Origin: JAQUOA01 sp037443785
GTDB lineage: Bacteria; Bacteroidota; Ignavibacteria; UBA10030; UBA8401
DNA: 64,000 bases
Direction: 5' to 3'
Assembly (NCBI GenBank): GCA_037443785.1
Contig: JBBINR010000001.1
Location: 103,978-167,977 of the forward strand
Of this stretch, positions 25,271 through 33,954 are shown in pieces (the stretch's first letter is position 1; each line of letters starts with the position of its first letter). The notes under the pieces are model-generated. The model searched no databases. It saw nothing but the letters and a program-made list of their open reading frames with translations, and had not been told where the DNA came from. The position numbers were made by a program, and so were the translations under genes.

Positions 25271-25868
25271 TGAGGTTATAGAACTTCTCGTCGATTATGC
25301 TGAAGGGCACCTTCGTTCTGAAAAAAAGAAATTCGTGGAGACGATTCTTGAACACTCCTCACAGGCACGTGAAGATTTGGAGATTATTAAAAAGGCGTAC
25401 CTTGAATTATCGCGTATAGAAGTACTCGAGGTTCCTTCACATTATTTTACAAATCTTCTTCCAAAACTTCGTCAAAATATTATTGAGAAAAACATTGGGA
25501 AGAGAAATATTTTCCCTGCTTGGGTCGAAACACTGTTGAAACCCTTAGCCGCTTTTATGATTATTGCCTCAATGATTGGGCTGTACGATATATTAGAACC
25601 GCACGATCCGACAAATGAAATGTATTCTCTCGTCAGTGAAATCAATCAAAACAGCTTATCCGATCTCACAAGAGATTTGTCTTTTTATGGGAATGAGACA
25701 GGATTAAATTCTTCAATCGTCAATGAGTCTCAATCGGAAATGCTTGCAAGCGAAATTATTACTTCAAATAGGATGTACGATAATATCGTTAATGACAGAC
25801 AATTGCTTTCTCAATTAGATGATGCTCAAATCGAATATATCCTTGAACAACTTCACTCAGTGCAATGA
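25260..25868 (+). CDS. Putative anti-sigma factor, single-pass membrane protein
   Basis: A 202-residue protein. The N-terminal domain (1-85) is helical and acidic/basic (MKRDEVIELLVDYAEGHLRS), with the layout of anti-sigma domains but without the HXXXCXXC zinc motif. One membrane segment follows (LAAFMIIASMIGLYDIL, about residues 100-117). The remaining 85 residues should be periplasmic and are rich in Ser/Asn with no known sensor domain seen. It overlaps the sigma gene by 11 bases, which is typical of coupled sigma/anti-sigma pairs. The anti-sigma function is inferred from position and topology. Confidence 0.75.
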   Translation: MKRDEVIELLVDYAEGHLRSEKKKFVETILEHSSQAREDLEIIKKAYLELSRIEVLEVPSHYFTNLLPKLRQNIIEKNIGKRNIFPAWVETLLKPLAAFMIIASMIGLYDILEPHDPTNEMYSLVSEINQNSLSDLTRDLSFYGNETGLNSSIVNESQSEMLASEIITSNRMYDNIVNDRQLLSQLDDAQIEYILEQLHSVQ

Positions 25869-25875
25869 GGAGTCT

Positions 25876-26346
25876 ATGAAAAAATATGTTACGATAATAT
25901 GGATGTTTATTTTATGTATTGCCTCGGCTCAACCACAGCATGAAAATATGCGTCCTCGCGCGATGGAACGCCTTGAAAGTTTTAAGAAAGTGAGAATGCT
26001 TGAAACATTAAAACTTGATGAGCAAACCGGTTTGAAATTAGTTAATAAATACACCAAACATCGGGAAATGGTGAAGGATATTGAGCAGCAGCGGTCCAAA
26101 ATAATTGATAAATTGGAAGAGCAAGTAAAGGGAAATGTTTCTGATGCTGAGTATCAAAAGACATTTTCAGAATTTATCGATATTGAGAGCAAGATTGCTG
26201 AAGCGAGAGGAAAATTTCTTATCGAATTGAAAGAAATCCTGACAAGTAAACAAATTGCCGAATACATGATTTTTGAACGCAATTTTGCCAGGGATTTGAG
26301 AGATATTATGAAGGATTTACAGAAAGAAAGACAGAAACGAGATTAG
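25876..26346 (+). CDS. Spy/CpxP-like periplasmic helical protein
   Basis: A 156-residue protein from the ATG at 25876, preceded by GAGGAG within 10 bases; an upstream ATG at 25819 lies inside the anti-sigma gene. A signal peptide (KKYVTIIWMFILCIASA) is followed by an all-helical, charged body with heptad-like runs (VKDIEQQRSKIIDKLEEQVK) and LTSKQIAEYMIFER near residue 130, which recalls the LTXXQ motif of Spy/CpxP chaperones. It closes the sigma/anti-sigma operon and is followed by a strong terminator. A periplasmic chaperone or sensor of misfolding is likely. Confidence 0.75.
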   Translation: MKKYVTIIWMFILCIASAQPQHENMRPRAMERLESFKKVRMLETLKLDEQTGLKLVNKYTKHREMVKDIEQQRSKIIDKLEEQVKGNVSDAEYQKTFSEFIDIESKIAEARGKFLIELKEILTSKQIAEYMIFERNFARDLRDIMKDLQKERQKRD

Positions 26347-26368
26347 CAATAACGTTGCTGCTCATACG

Positions 26369-26400
26369 AAGGTGGATTTCTCAAATCCACCTTTTTTATT
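26369..26400 (+). terminator. Rho-independent terminator after stress operon
   Basis: The stem AAGGTGGATTT (26369-26379) pairs with AAATCCACCTT (26383-26393) around a 3-base loop and is followed by a T-rich tract. It separates the sigma operon from the cysteine desulfurase gene. Confidence 0.92.
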
Positions 26401-26448
26401 TTTATATGGTCTTTTGCTTCTTCTTCAATATTCCAATATATTTTCAAC

Positions 26449-27618
26449 ATGCCAAATCAAAACAAAATAATTTATCTAGACTACAGTGCAACAACCCCCG
26501 TAGATCCTGGCGTGGCAAACATTATTGATGAACATCTCCGAAACTCATACGGAAATGCTTCGTCGATTCATGCTGTAGGCAGAATATCAAAAGTTATTTT
26601 GGAAGAATCTCGAGAAATTATTGCGAAAAGTATCGGTGCTGAAACATCCGAAATATTTTTTACCAGTGGAGGAACAGAATCGGACAACCAGGCACTCATC
26701 GGAACTGCTTTTGCCGAGCGAGAATCGACAAGTCGAAATCATATCATCCTCTCGGCAATCGAACATCATGCGGTTTTAGATTGTGCTGAGTATCTAAAAG
26801 AATTAGGATTTAAAATTACTCATCTCCCTGTGGATACTCGGGGAATGGTCAAAATGGAAGATATTGAACGTGCAATTACGACGGAGACATTTCTTATTTC
26901 TGTTATGCACGCGAACAATGAAACCGGAATGATTCAGCCGATTCGTCAGATATCGGATATTGTAAAACAGCATAATATTATTATTCATTCCGATGTTGTG
27001 CAGACATACGGTAAAATTTTAGTAAATGCCGATGAATTGATGGTTGATCTGTTGTCGTTATCGGCGCATAAAATCTATGGCCCAAAAGGAATTGGCGCGA
27101 TCTACATCCGAAAAGGAACAAAAATTGATGCGCTGATTCATGGTGGTGCTCAGGAACGCAAAAACAGAGCTGGGACGGAGAATGTTCCTTTGATTGCCGG
27201 TTTTGCCAAAGCTGTCGAACTTTCCAATATCCATCGTGAGTCGATGTTTCAAAATGCTGTTATATTTAAACAACGCGTTATCGACGGAATTACTTCCAAA
27301 TTTAAGGGGATTCTTGTTAACGGTGACGTACCGAGTTCACTGCCCCATATTTTGAATGTTTCTCTTGATTCAAAGTTTTATGATATTGAAGGTGAATCTC
27401 TTTTGTTAAATTTAGATTTAAATAATGTTGCTGTTTCAAGCGGATCAGCGTGTACATCCGGTAGCATTCAACCATCCCATGTATTGTTGGCAATGGGAAG
27501 AGATGAACGGACAACGAAAGCAACAGTCCGGTTTTCTTTTGGACGAATGACAACTATGGATGAGATAGAGTCTACGATACGAATATTCTGTACGATTGTT
27601 GAGAAATTCAAACGCTAG
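26449..27618 (+). CDS. Cysteine desulfurase (NifS/IscS-like)
   Basis: A 389-residue class V aminotransferase-fold enzyme. It begins IIYLDYSATTPVDPGV. It has FFTSGGTESDNQAL, VMHANNETGMIQPI, the PLP-binding lysine in SLSAHKIYGPKGIGAIY near residue 205, and the catalytic cysteine in SSGSACTSGSIQPSHVLLAM near residue 330. It takes sulfur from cysteine as an enzyme persulfide for iron-sulfur clusters or tRNA thiolation. No iscU or mnmA is adjacent, so its partner is not defined. The neighbouring lipoprotein gene begins 20 bases later. Confidence 0.93.
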   Translation: MPNQNKIIYLDYSATTPVDPGVANIIDEHLRNSYGNASSIHAVGRISKVILEESREIIAKSIGAETSEIFFTSGGTESDNQALIGTAFAERESTSRNHIILSAIEHHAVLDCAEYLKELGFKITHLPVDTRGMVKMEDIERAITTETFLISVMHANNETGMIQPIRQISDIVKQHNIIIHSDVVQTYGKILVNADELMVDLLSLSAHKIYGPKGIGAIYIRKGTKIDALIHGGAQERKNRAGTENVPLIAGFAKAVELSNIHRESMFQNAVIFKQRVIDGITSKFKGILVNGDVPSSLPHILNVSLDSKFYDIEGESLLLNLDLNNVAVSSGSACTSGSIQPSHVLLAMGRDERTTKATVRFSFGRMTTMDEIESTIRIFCTIVEKFKR

Positions 27619-27638
27619 CATTTTTGAGGATGACGACG

Positions 27639-28169
27639 ATGAAAAAAATTGCGATGGCTTTTGTTTTGTTGATTGCCGGCTGTGTCGGCACTGAAGAGGA
27701 AGCGCCCGTTAATCTGAAAAAGGGAGATGAATGTTTCGATAAAAAAGAGTACGAAGTTGCAGAATATTATTACGAAAAAATCCCTGAAGAAAGCCCCCTT
27801 CATGAACAAGCGTCAAAGAGACTTGACGAAATCAAAGAGATTAAAGCAAAGTGGGCGGATAAAACTGTTTCAGAAGCGGATATTGCCAAAATTATTGTGA
27901 CTGATCACTCCTATGGTATAGACAATGTTCTCCACATCCCGACACACCGTTTATTGTTATTCAATCACAATCAGCGGAATATTGCCTCCCTCACAGTCGA
28001 ATTTAGTTATTATAGAATTAGTGGTGAATTGATAGGACAGCTAACGACAGATGTGAAGGTCGTGGTAAAATCTAAAGATCAAAACGAATGTACAGGAATT
28101 CAACCAGGCAGAGTAGGAGAAGTGTTTGCTAAATCGAGCGCACGAATCATTGGTGCAAGGTATCAGTAA
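27639..28169 (+). CDS. Small lipoprotein with TPR-like segment
   Basis: A 176-residue protein starting at the ATG at 27639, with GAGG about 10 bases before it; in-frame TTG 27624 and ATG 27630 are possible but lie on the ribosome site. The signal peptide ends in LLIAGC (lipobox). Residues 30-65 (KKGDECFDKKEYEVAEYYYE) look like one tetratricopeptide unit, and the C-terminal half is beta-rich and of unknown function. The 3' end overlaps the end of the convergent ppx-like gene by 23 bases. No specific function can be given. Confidence 0.75.
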   Translation: MKKIAMAFVLLIAGCVGTEEEAPVNLKKGDECFDKKEYEVAEYYYEKIPEESPLHEQASKRLDEIKEIKAKWADKTVSEADIAKIIVTDHSYGIDNVLHIPTHRLLLFNHNQRNIASLTVEFSYYRISGELIGQLTTDVKVVVKSKDQNECTGIQPGRVGEVFAKSSARIIGARYQ

Positions 28170-29100
28170 AATATTTTTCTATTTCACGATAAAGAATACC
28201 GTAACGTAAACCTCTGTCACTGACAATGACTCTTTCAATAGATCCCACTTCCATACATCCCATCAAGATCATGATGCCGGCAAGAATAATATCGGCTCTG
28301 CCTTCGGAAATTTGAGGTATTTTTTTAATTTGCTCAATTGACCTATCTCTCAAATCCAGAAAAATCGAATGGATCATTTGATACGTCAATTGAAAGCCGC
28401 TGACTTTGCCGGGATCATACACGGGTAATTTTTGTTGAAGGGCTGCAAGTGTTGTCGCCGTTCCTGCGACAGCCACGGGAAAGGTTGATGATATTGCTTG
28501 AATCATTTTTGGTATTTGGGAATGAATGTATTGTCGTGCTTCGGTAATTGACGCATTGGTAGGAGGTGAGTTTTTTAGAATTCGTTCCGTGATCCTTACA
28601 CTTCCAATGTCCGTGCTGGTTTTGTTGAGAATATATTTTTTGTTCCCCCGAATGATTTCAGTACTGCCTCCGCCAATATCAATAACGGAAAACATTTCGC
28701 TCCGATCTAAAAATTCCGAGATACCTCCACGGTATGTCCACTGTGCCTCATCATCCCCCGATATGATCTCGATGGCAATTCCGGTCTTTTCAAAAATATA
28801 ACGGCAAAAATCTATGCTGTTTTTTGCATCTCGAAGTGCACTTGTTCCTGTTGCGACTATTTTTTCAACCGAAAATCGGTCGCAGGTCTTTTTATAATCG
28901 GAGACGAAGGACTCAACACGCCGGAATGTTTCTTGACTGATCACACGCGCCGAGTCGACACCTTTTCCCATACGAGCAATACCTTGTTGATCAAGAATTA
29001 TTTTTTGTATCCCACGAGAATCGACATCGGCAATAAGGAGGAGGATGGTATTCGTACCTATATCAATTGAAGCAATTCGCATATCACTTTTTTGCTGCAA
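28147..29100 (-). CDS. Exopolyphosphatase / guanosine pentaphosphatase (Ppx/GppA)
   Basis: A 317-residue member of the actin-like ATPase fold. The N-terminal phosphate-1 motif is ASIDIGTNTILLLIADVD, VATGTSALRDAKN and FSVIDIGGGSTEII (phosphate-2) follow, and GTATTLAAL lies near residue 208. The family hydrolyses terminal phosphate from polyphosphate or pppGpp. At this length it is the short form, without the C-terminal HD-like domains of E. coli Ppx. It overlaps prmA by 17 bases and is the last gene of a minus-strand operon. Confidence 0.92.
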   Translation of the reverse strand: MQQKSDMRIASIDIGTNTILLLIADVDSRGIQKIILDQQGIARMGKGVDSARVISQETFRRVESFVSDYKKTCDRFSVEKIVATGTSALRDAKNSIDFCRYIFEKTGIAIEIISGDDEAQWTYRGGISEFLDRSEMFSVIDIGGGSTEIIRGNKKYILNKTSTDIGSVRITERILKNSPPTNASITEARQYIHSQIPKMIQAISSTFPVAVAGTATTLAALQQKLPVYDPGKVSGFQLTYQMIHSIFLDLRDRSIEQIKKIPQISEGRADIILAGIMILMGCMEVGSIERVIVSDRGLRYGILYREIEKYFTDTLHQ

Positions 29101-29932
29101 TGGCGATCCATTCGTTTTCTTGAATCACTGTAAGGATGATCATGTTACGCTCTCGAAGTGCATGGTCGATAGAATCTCGATCTTTTACCAGCAGCCCTGA
29201 AAGAAGCATCGTTCCACCATCCCGTAATTTTTTTATCATGCTGTCAAGCAGTTCGAGAATCGTGTTGCGAATAATATTTGCAAGAAGGATATCGAAGTTT
29301 GTTTCCGCCACGCTTTCTAATGAACCAATTCTGATCTCAACTTTTTCATCGACATGGTTTCTTTTTGTGTTTTCGTTTCCATTATCAAACGACCATTCGT
29401 CAATATCGACTCCGATTGCTCTCGCTGCACCGAGTTTTACAGCTGTGATCGCTAAAATTCCTGTCCCTGTTCCCACGTCTAACGCGCTGGTCCCCGGCAC
29501 GACATACTGTTCCATCAATCGAAGCATAAGCCGTGTCGTTTCATGATATCCTGTTCCAAATGTCATTTTGGGATCAATCGTTAAAATTATTTTTGACGGA
29601 TCATCAATGGGATGCCACGACGGCGTAACGATAATTTTATCGCTGATAGTAATCGGTTGTATCGATTTTTCCCATTCTTCATTCCAATTTTGATTCTTAA
29701 TTTCTGTGATGCTTATGATTTCAAAGATAGGTAATTGCAATTGGTCGGTAAGTTCTTTGATCGCGGTTTCCATTGTTTCCATCCAGAGCTCTTTTTTGAT
29801 ATATCCATGAATTCCACGGTCGTCTTCAACAAAACCGTCAAATCCAAGATCAGCGATAACGCCCGGAAGAAGTTCGCGGATGTATTCGTCCGGAGGAAGT
29901 GAAAAATGGATATCGAGAAAAATATCAGTCAT
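29084..29932 (-). CDS. prmA: Ribosomal protein L11 methyltransferase
   Basis: A 282-residue protein with the N-terminal substrate-recognition domain (about 1-110; NQNWNEEWEKSIQPI is the conserved PrmA linker) and the catalytic core. The core has KMTFGTGYHETTRLMLRLME, SALDVGTGTGILAITAVKLG near residue 150, and ILLANIIRNTILELLD, which holds the NXXP-like NII position. It trimethylates lysines of ribosomal protein L11. The overlap with ppx and the 2-base gap from the upstream membrane protein gene show one transcript. Confidence 0.95.
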   Translation of the reverse strand: MTDIFLDIHFSLPPDEYIRELLPGVIADLGFDGFVEDDRGIHGYIKKELWMETMETAIKELTDQLQLPIFEIISITEIKNQNWNEEWEKSIQPITISDKIIVTPSWHPIDDPSKIILTIDPKMTFGTGYHETTRLMLRLMEQYVVPGTSALDVGTGTGILAITAVKLGAARAIGVDIDEWSFDNGNENTKRNHVDEKVEIRIGSLESVAETNFDILLANIIRNTILELLDSMIKKLRDGGTMLLSGLLVKDRDSIDHALRERNMIILTVIQENEWIAIAAKK

Positions 29933-29934
29933 AA

Positions 29935-30591
29935 TTATTTCGTTTCGGATGTGGTTCGTTGAATGATCAATTCATCAACTTTTTTGATGTTCATTTCCAG
30001 CCAAAAAATTTGATCCTGATAATTTTCCTGCATTTTGCGATCAGCTTTATTATAGCGAACGTTTACGGCATAAATAACCCAAATAATTACTACCGAGGCA
30101 AATGCTTGCTGTGAAAAAGCAGATTGCGAGACAACTTGGATAATTAATGCTAGGATTCCAACCAGGCCGAACCAAAAGGAAGTTCGGCGAATGTTGATCA
30201 TAATACTGTAGATCATCCCGAAGAAAAAGATTTTATCATGAACGGTAATTGGCATTTCATGATTGAGCAGATAAAAATATAATCGCCGTGCTTCATCTTC
30301 GGATAATGGTTTTGTTGCAGTTAGTTCTCTCGATCGTTCGAGAATAAAAATGCTTGGTTGATTTGTTTGAAATGCTTTTCTTTTTTTCGGAGTTTCTTTT
30401 GCATAGAATGTCAATCCGGCAAGAATGCTCCCGACAAAGAAAATCAAAACCGAGAGATCAGAAAATTTGAATTGCAGGGAATAAATCCCGAAAACGGTTA
30501 AAAAAGTAAACACAATGCATATTACGTATGTGCCAGGTACAATAATGCGTAAGAATTCAAATGATGCGAATCGAGAAGATGAAGAGTTCAT
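29935..30591 (-). CDS. Hypothetical integral membrane protein
   Basis: A 218-residue protein with four hydrophobic segments in two pairs (about residues 15-35, 43-60, 138-155 and 160-180). Between the pairs lies a charged cytoplasmic-type region (YAKETPKKRKAF and EDEARRLYFYLLNHEM). I do not recognise a family. It lies 4 bases after the M28 peptidase gene and 2 bases before prmA, so it is co-expressed with them. The C-terminus is charged and helical (YQDQIFWLEMNIKKVDELII). Confidence 0.7.
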   Translation of the reverse strand: MNSSSSRFASFEFLRIIVPGTYVICIVFTFLTVFGIYSLQFKFSDLSVLIFFVGSILAGLTFYAKETPKKRKAFQTNQPSIFILERSRELTATKPLSEDEARRLYFYLLNHEMPITVHDKIFFFGMIYSIMINIRRTSFWFGLVGILALIIQVVSQSAFSQQAFASVVIIWVIYAVNVRYNKADRKMQENYQDQIFWLEMNIKKVDELIIQRTTSETK

Positions 30592-30595
30592 CGTT

Positions 30596-31561
30596 TCAAA
30601 TGGTTAATTTAGTGAAGATGAATGCTGTTAATACTTTCCCAACGGCTTCTAAACTTTCAGGACTGCACTTGTCCGGTGTGTCGTGGGTTGTGTGCCAATA
30701 CGGAAAATCAAAATCAATCAAATCGACTGTTGGAATTCCGGCTTCGTTCAATGGGATATGGTCGTCGGAGACAGCCAGTCCGGGGATTCTTACAAATTGT
30801 GTTACGCCGATTTCATCTGCAACAGTCCAAAGTTGATCCATAACATGAGGAGCATAAAGCATGGAATTTTTTTCCATTGGAATTTGCAGATCTCTGTCTC
30901 CAATCATATCAAGCAAAATTCCAAATTCGGGAGTATAATCAGCAGGTTTTGATTTGGCAAAATATCTGGCTCCGAGAAAATACATATCGTCATTTCCATC
31001 GTGGGTAGCATATCCATAATCTTCACCATCGGTCAACAAAATATCAACTCCGACTGGAGGAGGAGATTTTTTAAAGATTGCGGCGAGCTCCAATAGTACT
31101 GCAACTCCGCTTGCGCCGTCATTTGCTCCAAGAATTGGTTTCTTTCTGTTTTCGACAATGGAATCTTCTTCAGCCCGTGGCCGCGTATCCCAATGAGCAA
31201 TCAACAAGATTCTTTTTGTTTCTTTCGGTTTGAATGACGCAATAATATTGGTGAGCTGTAAGTTCTCATTATATCCGTGCTGGGTGAAAGATTGCAGCGT
31301 TACTTTATCGGCAAACTTATTTAATTCCCTAGATAAAAAATCCAAACATCTCTGGTGTCCGGGTGATGATGGATTTCTTGGGCCAAAATCAGTTTGAGCC
31401 GCCAGGTATTTGTATGCATTTTTTCCATCGAATGCAGGAAAGTGCGCTGTCATTTTTTCAGTTGGTCGATCTTGTTTTAAGGAAGTTTGTTCGTTTTTTT
31501 GCTGTCCACATGATATCAGTAAAAACATTGTAAAAAGAGGAGGGAATAGTCTATTAATCAT
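30596..31561 (-). CDS. M28 family peptidase, glutaminyl-peptide cyclotransferase-like lipoprotein
   Basis: A 321-residue protein with a lipoprotein signal (FLLISCGQQ, Cys near 18). Zinc ligands of the M28 fold can be seen: ILLIAHWDTRPRAE, LGANDGASGVAVLLELA, LLTDGEDYG, LLDMIGD and WHTTHDTPDK. The segment DDHIPLNEAGIPTVDLIDFD ahead of WHTTHDT matches glutaminyl cyclases better than aminopeptidases. Such enzymes convert N-terminal glutamine of exported proteins to pyroglutamate in the periplasm. In Bacteroidota this protects the many secreted proteins whose mature ends begin with Gln. Aminopeptidase activity remains possible. Confidence 0.85.
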   Translation of the reverse strand: MINRLFPPLFTMFLLISCGQQKNEQTSLKQDRPTEKMTAHFPAFDGKNAYKYLAAQTDFGPRNPSSPGHQRCLDFLSRELNKFADKVTLQSFTQHGYNENLQLTNIIASFKPKETKRILLIAHWDTRPRAEEDSIVENRKKPILGANDGASGVAVLLELAAIFKKSPPPVGVDILLTDGEDYGYATHDGNDDMYFLGARYFAKSKPADYTPEFGILLDMIGDRDLQIPMEKNSMLYAPHVMDQLWTVADEIGVTQFVRIPGLAVSDDHIPLNEAGIPTVDLIDFDFPYWHTTHDTPDKCSPESLEAVGKVLTAFIFTKLTI

Positions 31562-31651
31562 CGAGTACCGAAAATAAAATTATAAATTTCTCGTTTGTTA
31601 TACGATACTGTTTTAGTATCTTAATGAAGAATATAAGAAATAAAACATTAA

Positions 31652-32476
31652 ATGCCTTTACGAAAAGCAGTCTATTGGAGCATTTTCTGGATCGTCCTTT
31701 CCCTAGTGTTCAATGCTGTAATTTATTACACAGAAGGTCAGCAGAAAGCCCTCGAATTTCTTACCGGTTATCTTATTGAAAAATCTCTTTCAGTTGATAA
31801 TCTTTTTGTCTTTCTTATCATCTTCACCATGTTTGGCGTGGAGTTGAAAGATCAGCGCCGTGTTCTTAATTGGGGCATTATTGGTGTTCTAATCTTGCGT
31901 GGTCTTTTGATTATCTTAGGAGCTGCTTTAGTCCAAGAATTCCATTGGATTCTTTATACCTTTGGAGTGCTACTGGTTTATACCAGTTATCAGGTAATTT
32001 TTGGGAAAGAAAGAAAGATTGAGCCTGAGAAAAACATCGCTGTGAAGTGGTTCCGGAAAATAATGCCTGTCGATAACAATTATCACGGACATCGGTTTTT
32101 AGTTAAACAGGGTCATAAGATTATTGCGACTCCACTTTTGGTTTGTCTAATTGTTATTGAGACTACGGATGTAGTTTTTGCGATTGATTCGATTCCTGCC
32201 ATCTTTGCTATTACAACTGATTCTTTCATTATTCTTACCTCAAATATTATGGCAGTCTTGGGGCTTCGTTCATTATATTTTGTCCTGGCAGAGGTGCATA
32301 CGACATTCGCTTATGTGAAATATGGAGTAGGTGTTGTCTTAGGGTATGTAGGCATTAAAATGTTGATTATGGATATTTACAAGATTGACACATTCATGTC
32401 ATTAATTGTGGTAATTTCAATCCTTTTAAGCTCCGTGATTTACTCAATATATAAGAAGAATAACCCATCTCAATAA
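31652..32476 (+). CDS. TerC/Alx family membrane protein
   Basis: A 274-residue protein with about eight membrane segments. The family motifs are YLIEKSLSVDNLFVFLIIFT near residue 45 and VIETTDVVFAIDSIPAIFAI near residue 170, each with conserved acidic residues in the membrane. TerC/Alx proteins are tied to manganese export and to metal loading during protein secretion. The 90-base upstream region is shared with the divergent M28 gene and shows no yybP-ykoY manganese riboswitch. A hairpin terminator follows at 32531. Confidence 0.92.
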   Translation: MPLRKAVYWSIFWIVLSLVFNAVIYYTEGQQKALEFLTGYLIEKSLSVDNLFVFLIIFTMFGVELKDQRRVLNWGIIGVLILRGLLIILGAALVQEFHWILYTFGVLLVYTSYQVIFGKERKIEPEKNIAVKWFRKIMPVDNNYHGHRFLVKQGHKIIATPLLVCLIVIETTDVVFAIDSIPAIFAITTDSFIILTSNIMAVLGLRSLYFVLAEVHTTFAYVKYGVGVVLGYVGIKMLIMDIYKIDTFMSLIVVISILLSSVIYSIYKKNNPSQ

Positions 32477-32530
32477 ATTATTAGAAAAATATAAGTTGCC
32501 CTGTAGGCAATGTTTCGGTATTTTACACGT

Positions 32531-32568
32531 GCCAAAATAATATTATATGTTATTTTGGCTTTTGTGTT
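32531..32568 (+). terminator. Rho-independent terminator after terC-like gene
   Basis: The stem GCCAAAATAA (32531-32540) pairs with TTATTTTGGC (32550-32559) around a 9-base loop and is followed by TTTTGTGTTT. It ends the TerC transcript before the transglycosylase gene. Confidence 0.8.
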
Positions 32569-32618
32569 TCATAACCCCCTTGAAGTGACGGGGAATTGTT
32601 CAACAATTTGAGGGTTTA

Positions 32619-33335
32619 ATGAAAAAGATTCTCTTCAACGCTTTCTGGTTTGTGCCGGTTGTATTATTTGGTTGTTTTGATGGTTCATTCTCTGGGAAGT
32701 CTGATAAGATCTTTATTCAAGATGCGGTTAAAACTAAATTAGACAACCGCTCGTTGACAATCTTGAACAGATACGGTTATACTATAAAAAAATATGCAGA
32801 TTCTTATAACATGGACTGGCGTCTTGTTATGGCAATAATCAAGGTAGAATCTCAATTTAATCACACTGCTGAAAGTAATAGAGGTGCTAAAGGATTTATG
32901 CAAATAATGCCTGCAACACGCCAGGAAGTTGCAGAAAAATTGGGTATTGATGAAAATAATCTGGAAAATCCACATGGAAACATCAGGGGAGGGATTTTCT
33001 ACTTATCGGAACTTTATCGTTCTTTTGGAAACAAGTCCATTACTGAAGATGATAGGGTAAAATTGACCTTAGCTGCATATAATGCCGGCATCGGAAGGGT
33101 TCAAGATGCTCAAAAAATGGCAAAATATGTCAATGATGATCCAAATGAATGGAAATCGGTCAAAAACTCATTTTCATTATTATCTAAAAAGTATTCTTCA
33201 TTGCATAGATATGTTTGGGAAGATCATAAGCCAGTTAATGGGTACTTTGGAGATTGGCAACAAACCTCCAATTATGTTGAATCTGTCATGACATACTATC
33301 AAGACTATAAGAATGTTTTTCCCAAGACTGTATAA
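32619..33335 (+). CDS. Lytic transglycosylase (SLT domain) lipoprotein
   Basis: A 238-residue protein with a lipoprotein-like signal (VVLFGCFDG). The SLT domain has the catalytic glutamate in MAIIKVESQFNHTAESNRGA near residues 83-102, GFMQIMPATRQEVAEKLG, NIRGGIFYLSELYRSFGNK and LTLAAYNAGIGRVQDA. It cleaves the MurNAc-GlcNAc bond of peptidoglycan with formation of a 1,6-anhydro end. The single SLT domain without extra modules is like MltC/EmtA-type endolytic enzymes. It is a single-gene unit between two terminators. Confidence 0.92.
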   Translation: MKKILFNAFWFVPVVLFGCFDGSFSGKSDKIFIQDAVKTKLDNRSLTILNRYGYTIKKYADSYNMDWRLVMAIIKVESQFNHTAESNRGAKGFMQIMPATRQEVAEKLGIDENNLENPHGNIRGGIFYLSELYRSFGNKSITEDDRVKLTLAAYNAGIGRVQDAQKMAKYVNDDPNEWKSVKNSFSLLSKKYSSLHRYVWEDHKPVNGYFGDWQQTSNYVESVMTYYQDYKNVFPKTV

Positions 33336-33354
33336 TCTAAAAACGTTTTGAAAT

Positions 33355-33385
33355 AAAAAAGGGAGCTATGAGCTCCCTTTTTTTA
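33355..33385. terminator. Bidirectional terminator
   Basis: An almost perfect palindrome: AAAAAAGGGAGCT (33355-33367) and AGCTCCCTTTTTTT (33371-33384) around a 3-base loop. It sits between the convergent transglycosylase and arginine decarboxylase genes and has A/T tracts on both sides, so it can stop transcription from either direction. Confidence 0.93.
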
Positions 33386-33405
33386 TTGTAAGATGTAGAT
33401 CACTT

Positions 33406-33954
33406 TTAAGGTAGAAGCATTGCCGCTGATATAACCGTTGTCCACTTTCCATCTTTATCACCTTCGGCAGATTGAGTTATATTGAAGGTTTTCAAGATTT
33501 TTCCGCTCATTTTGAAGTGTTTTTCACGTTCATCCCAAGCTATATTTGGGTCAAATTCAATGCCCAGGGTTGTGGCAAGCATGGTAGCAGCTAAATCCTC
33601 TGCATATTCTCCTGCTTTTTCTTCCGTTTCGCCAAATGGATGATGCTCGGACAAATATCCGTATTGAGAATCATCGGCAGCCATTGCAACACCAATTGAA
33701 GAGGCAACAAGACGATTCGGTTCATTGGTTGCATTTCGTGCCATCACGCAAAATGTAACTTGCCCCGGCTCTAGCAATTTGAGACCTTCTGCAGGTGGAA
33801 TTCTTTTACACTTTGGGGGATAAATACTGGAAACCGTAACTAAATTGCATTTTTCAATGCCGGCGTTTCTTAAAGCAAGCTCAAATGATTGAAGGTAATC
33901 TTTATGCCTGCCGACTCCTTTGGTGAAGAACATTTTGGTTGGGACGAATGACAA
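33406..33954 (-). CDS. pdaD: Pyruvoyl-dependent arginine decarboxylase
   Basis: A 182-residue proenzyme. The self-cleavage site is the Ser-Ser pair in VTVSSIYPPKC near residues 40-50; cleavage turns the second serine into the pyruvoyl cofactor of the alpha chain. GLKLLEPGQVTFCVMARN and ASIGVAMAAD are further family segments. It converts arginine to agmatine for polyamine synthesis. The start is TTG at 33954: an AAGGAG (33963-33968) lies 8 bases upstream, whereas the ATG seven codons later would be too far from it. No agmatinase or agmatine deiminase gene is nearby. Confidence 0.92.
   Translation of the reverse strand: MSFVPTKMFFTKGVGRHKDYLQSFELALRNAGIEKCNLVTVSSIYPPKCKRIPPAEGLKLLEPGQVTFCVMARNATNEPNRLVASSIGVAMAADDSQYGYLSEHHPFGETEEKAGEYAEDLAATMLATTLGIEFDPNIAWDEREKHFKMSGKILKTFNITQSAEGDKDGKWTTVISAAMLLP

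Noticed and set aside
29136..29546. A 136-codon + strand frame opposite prmA
   Set aside because: It is an antisense shadow of a well-conserved gene, with low-complexity Ser-rich composition.
31562..31651. Possible yybP-ykoY manganese riboswitch before the TerC/Alx gene
   Set aside because: These genes are often under that switch, but the 90-base gap is AT-rich, shared with a divergent promoter, and lacks the conserved aptamer sequences.
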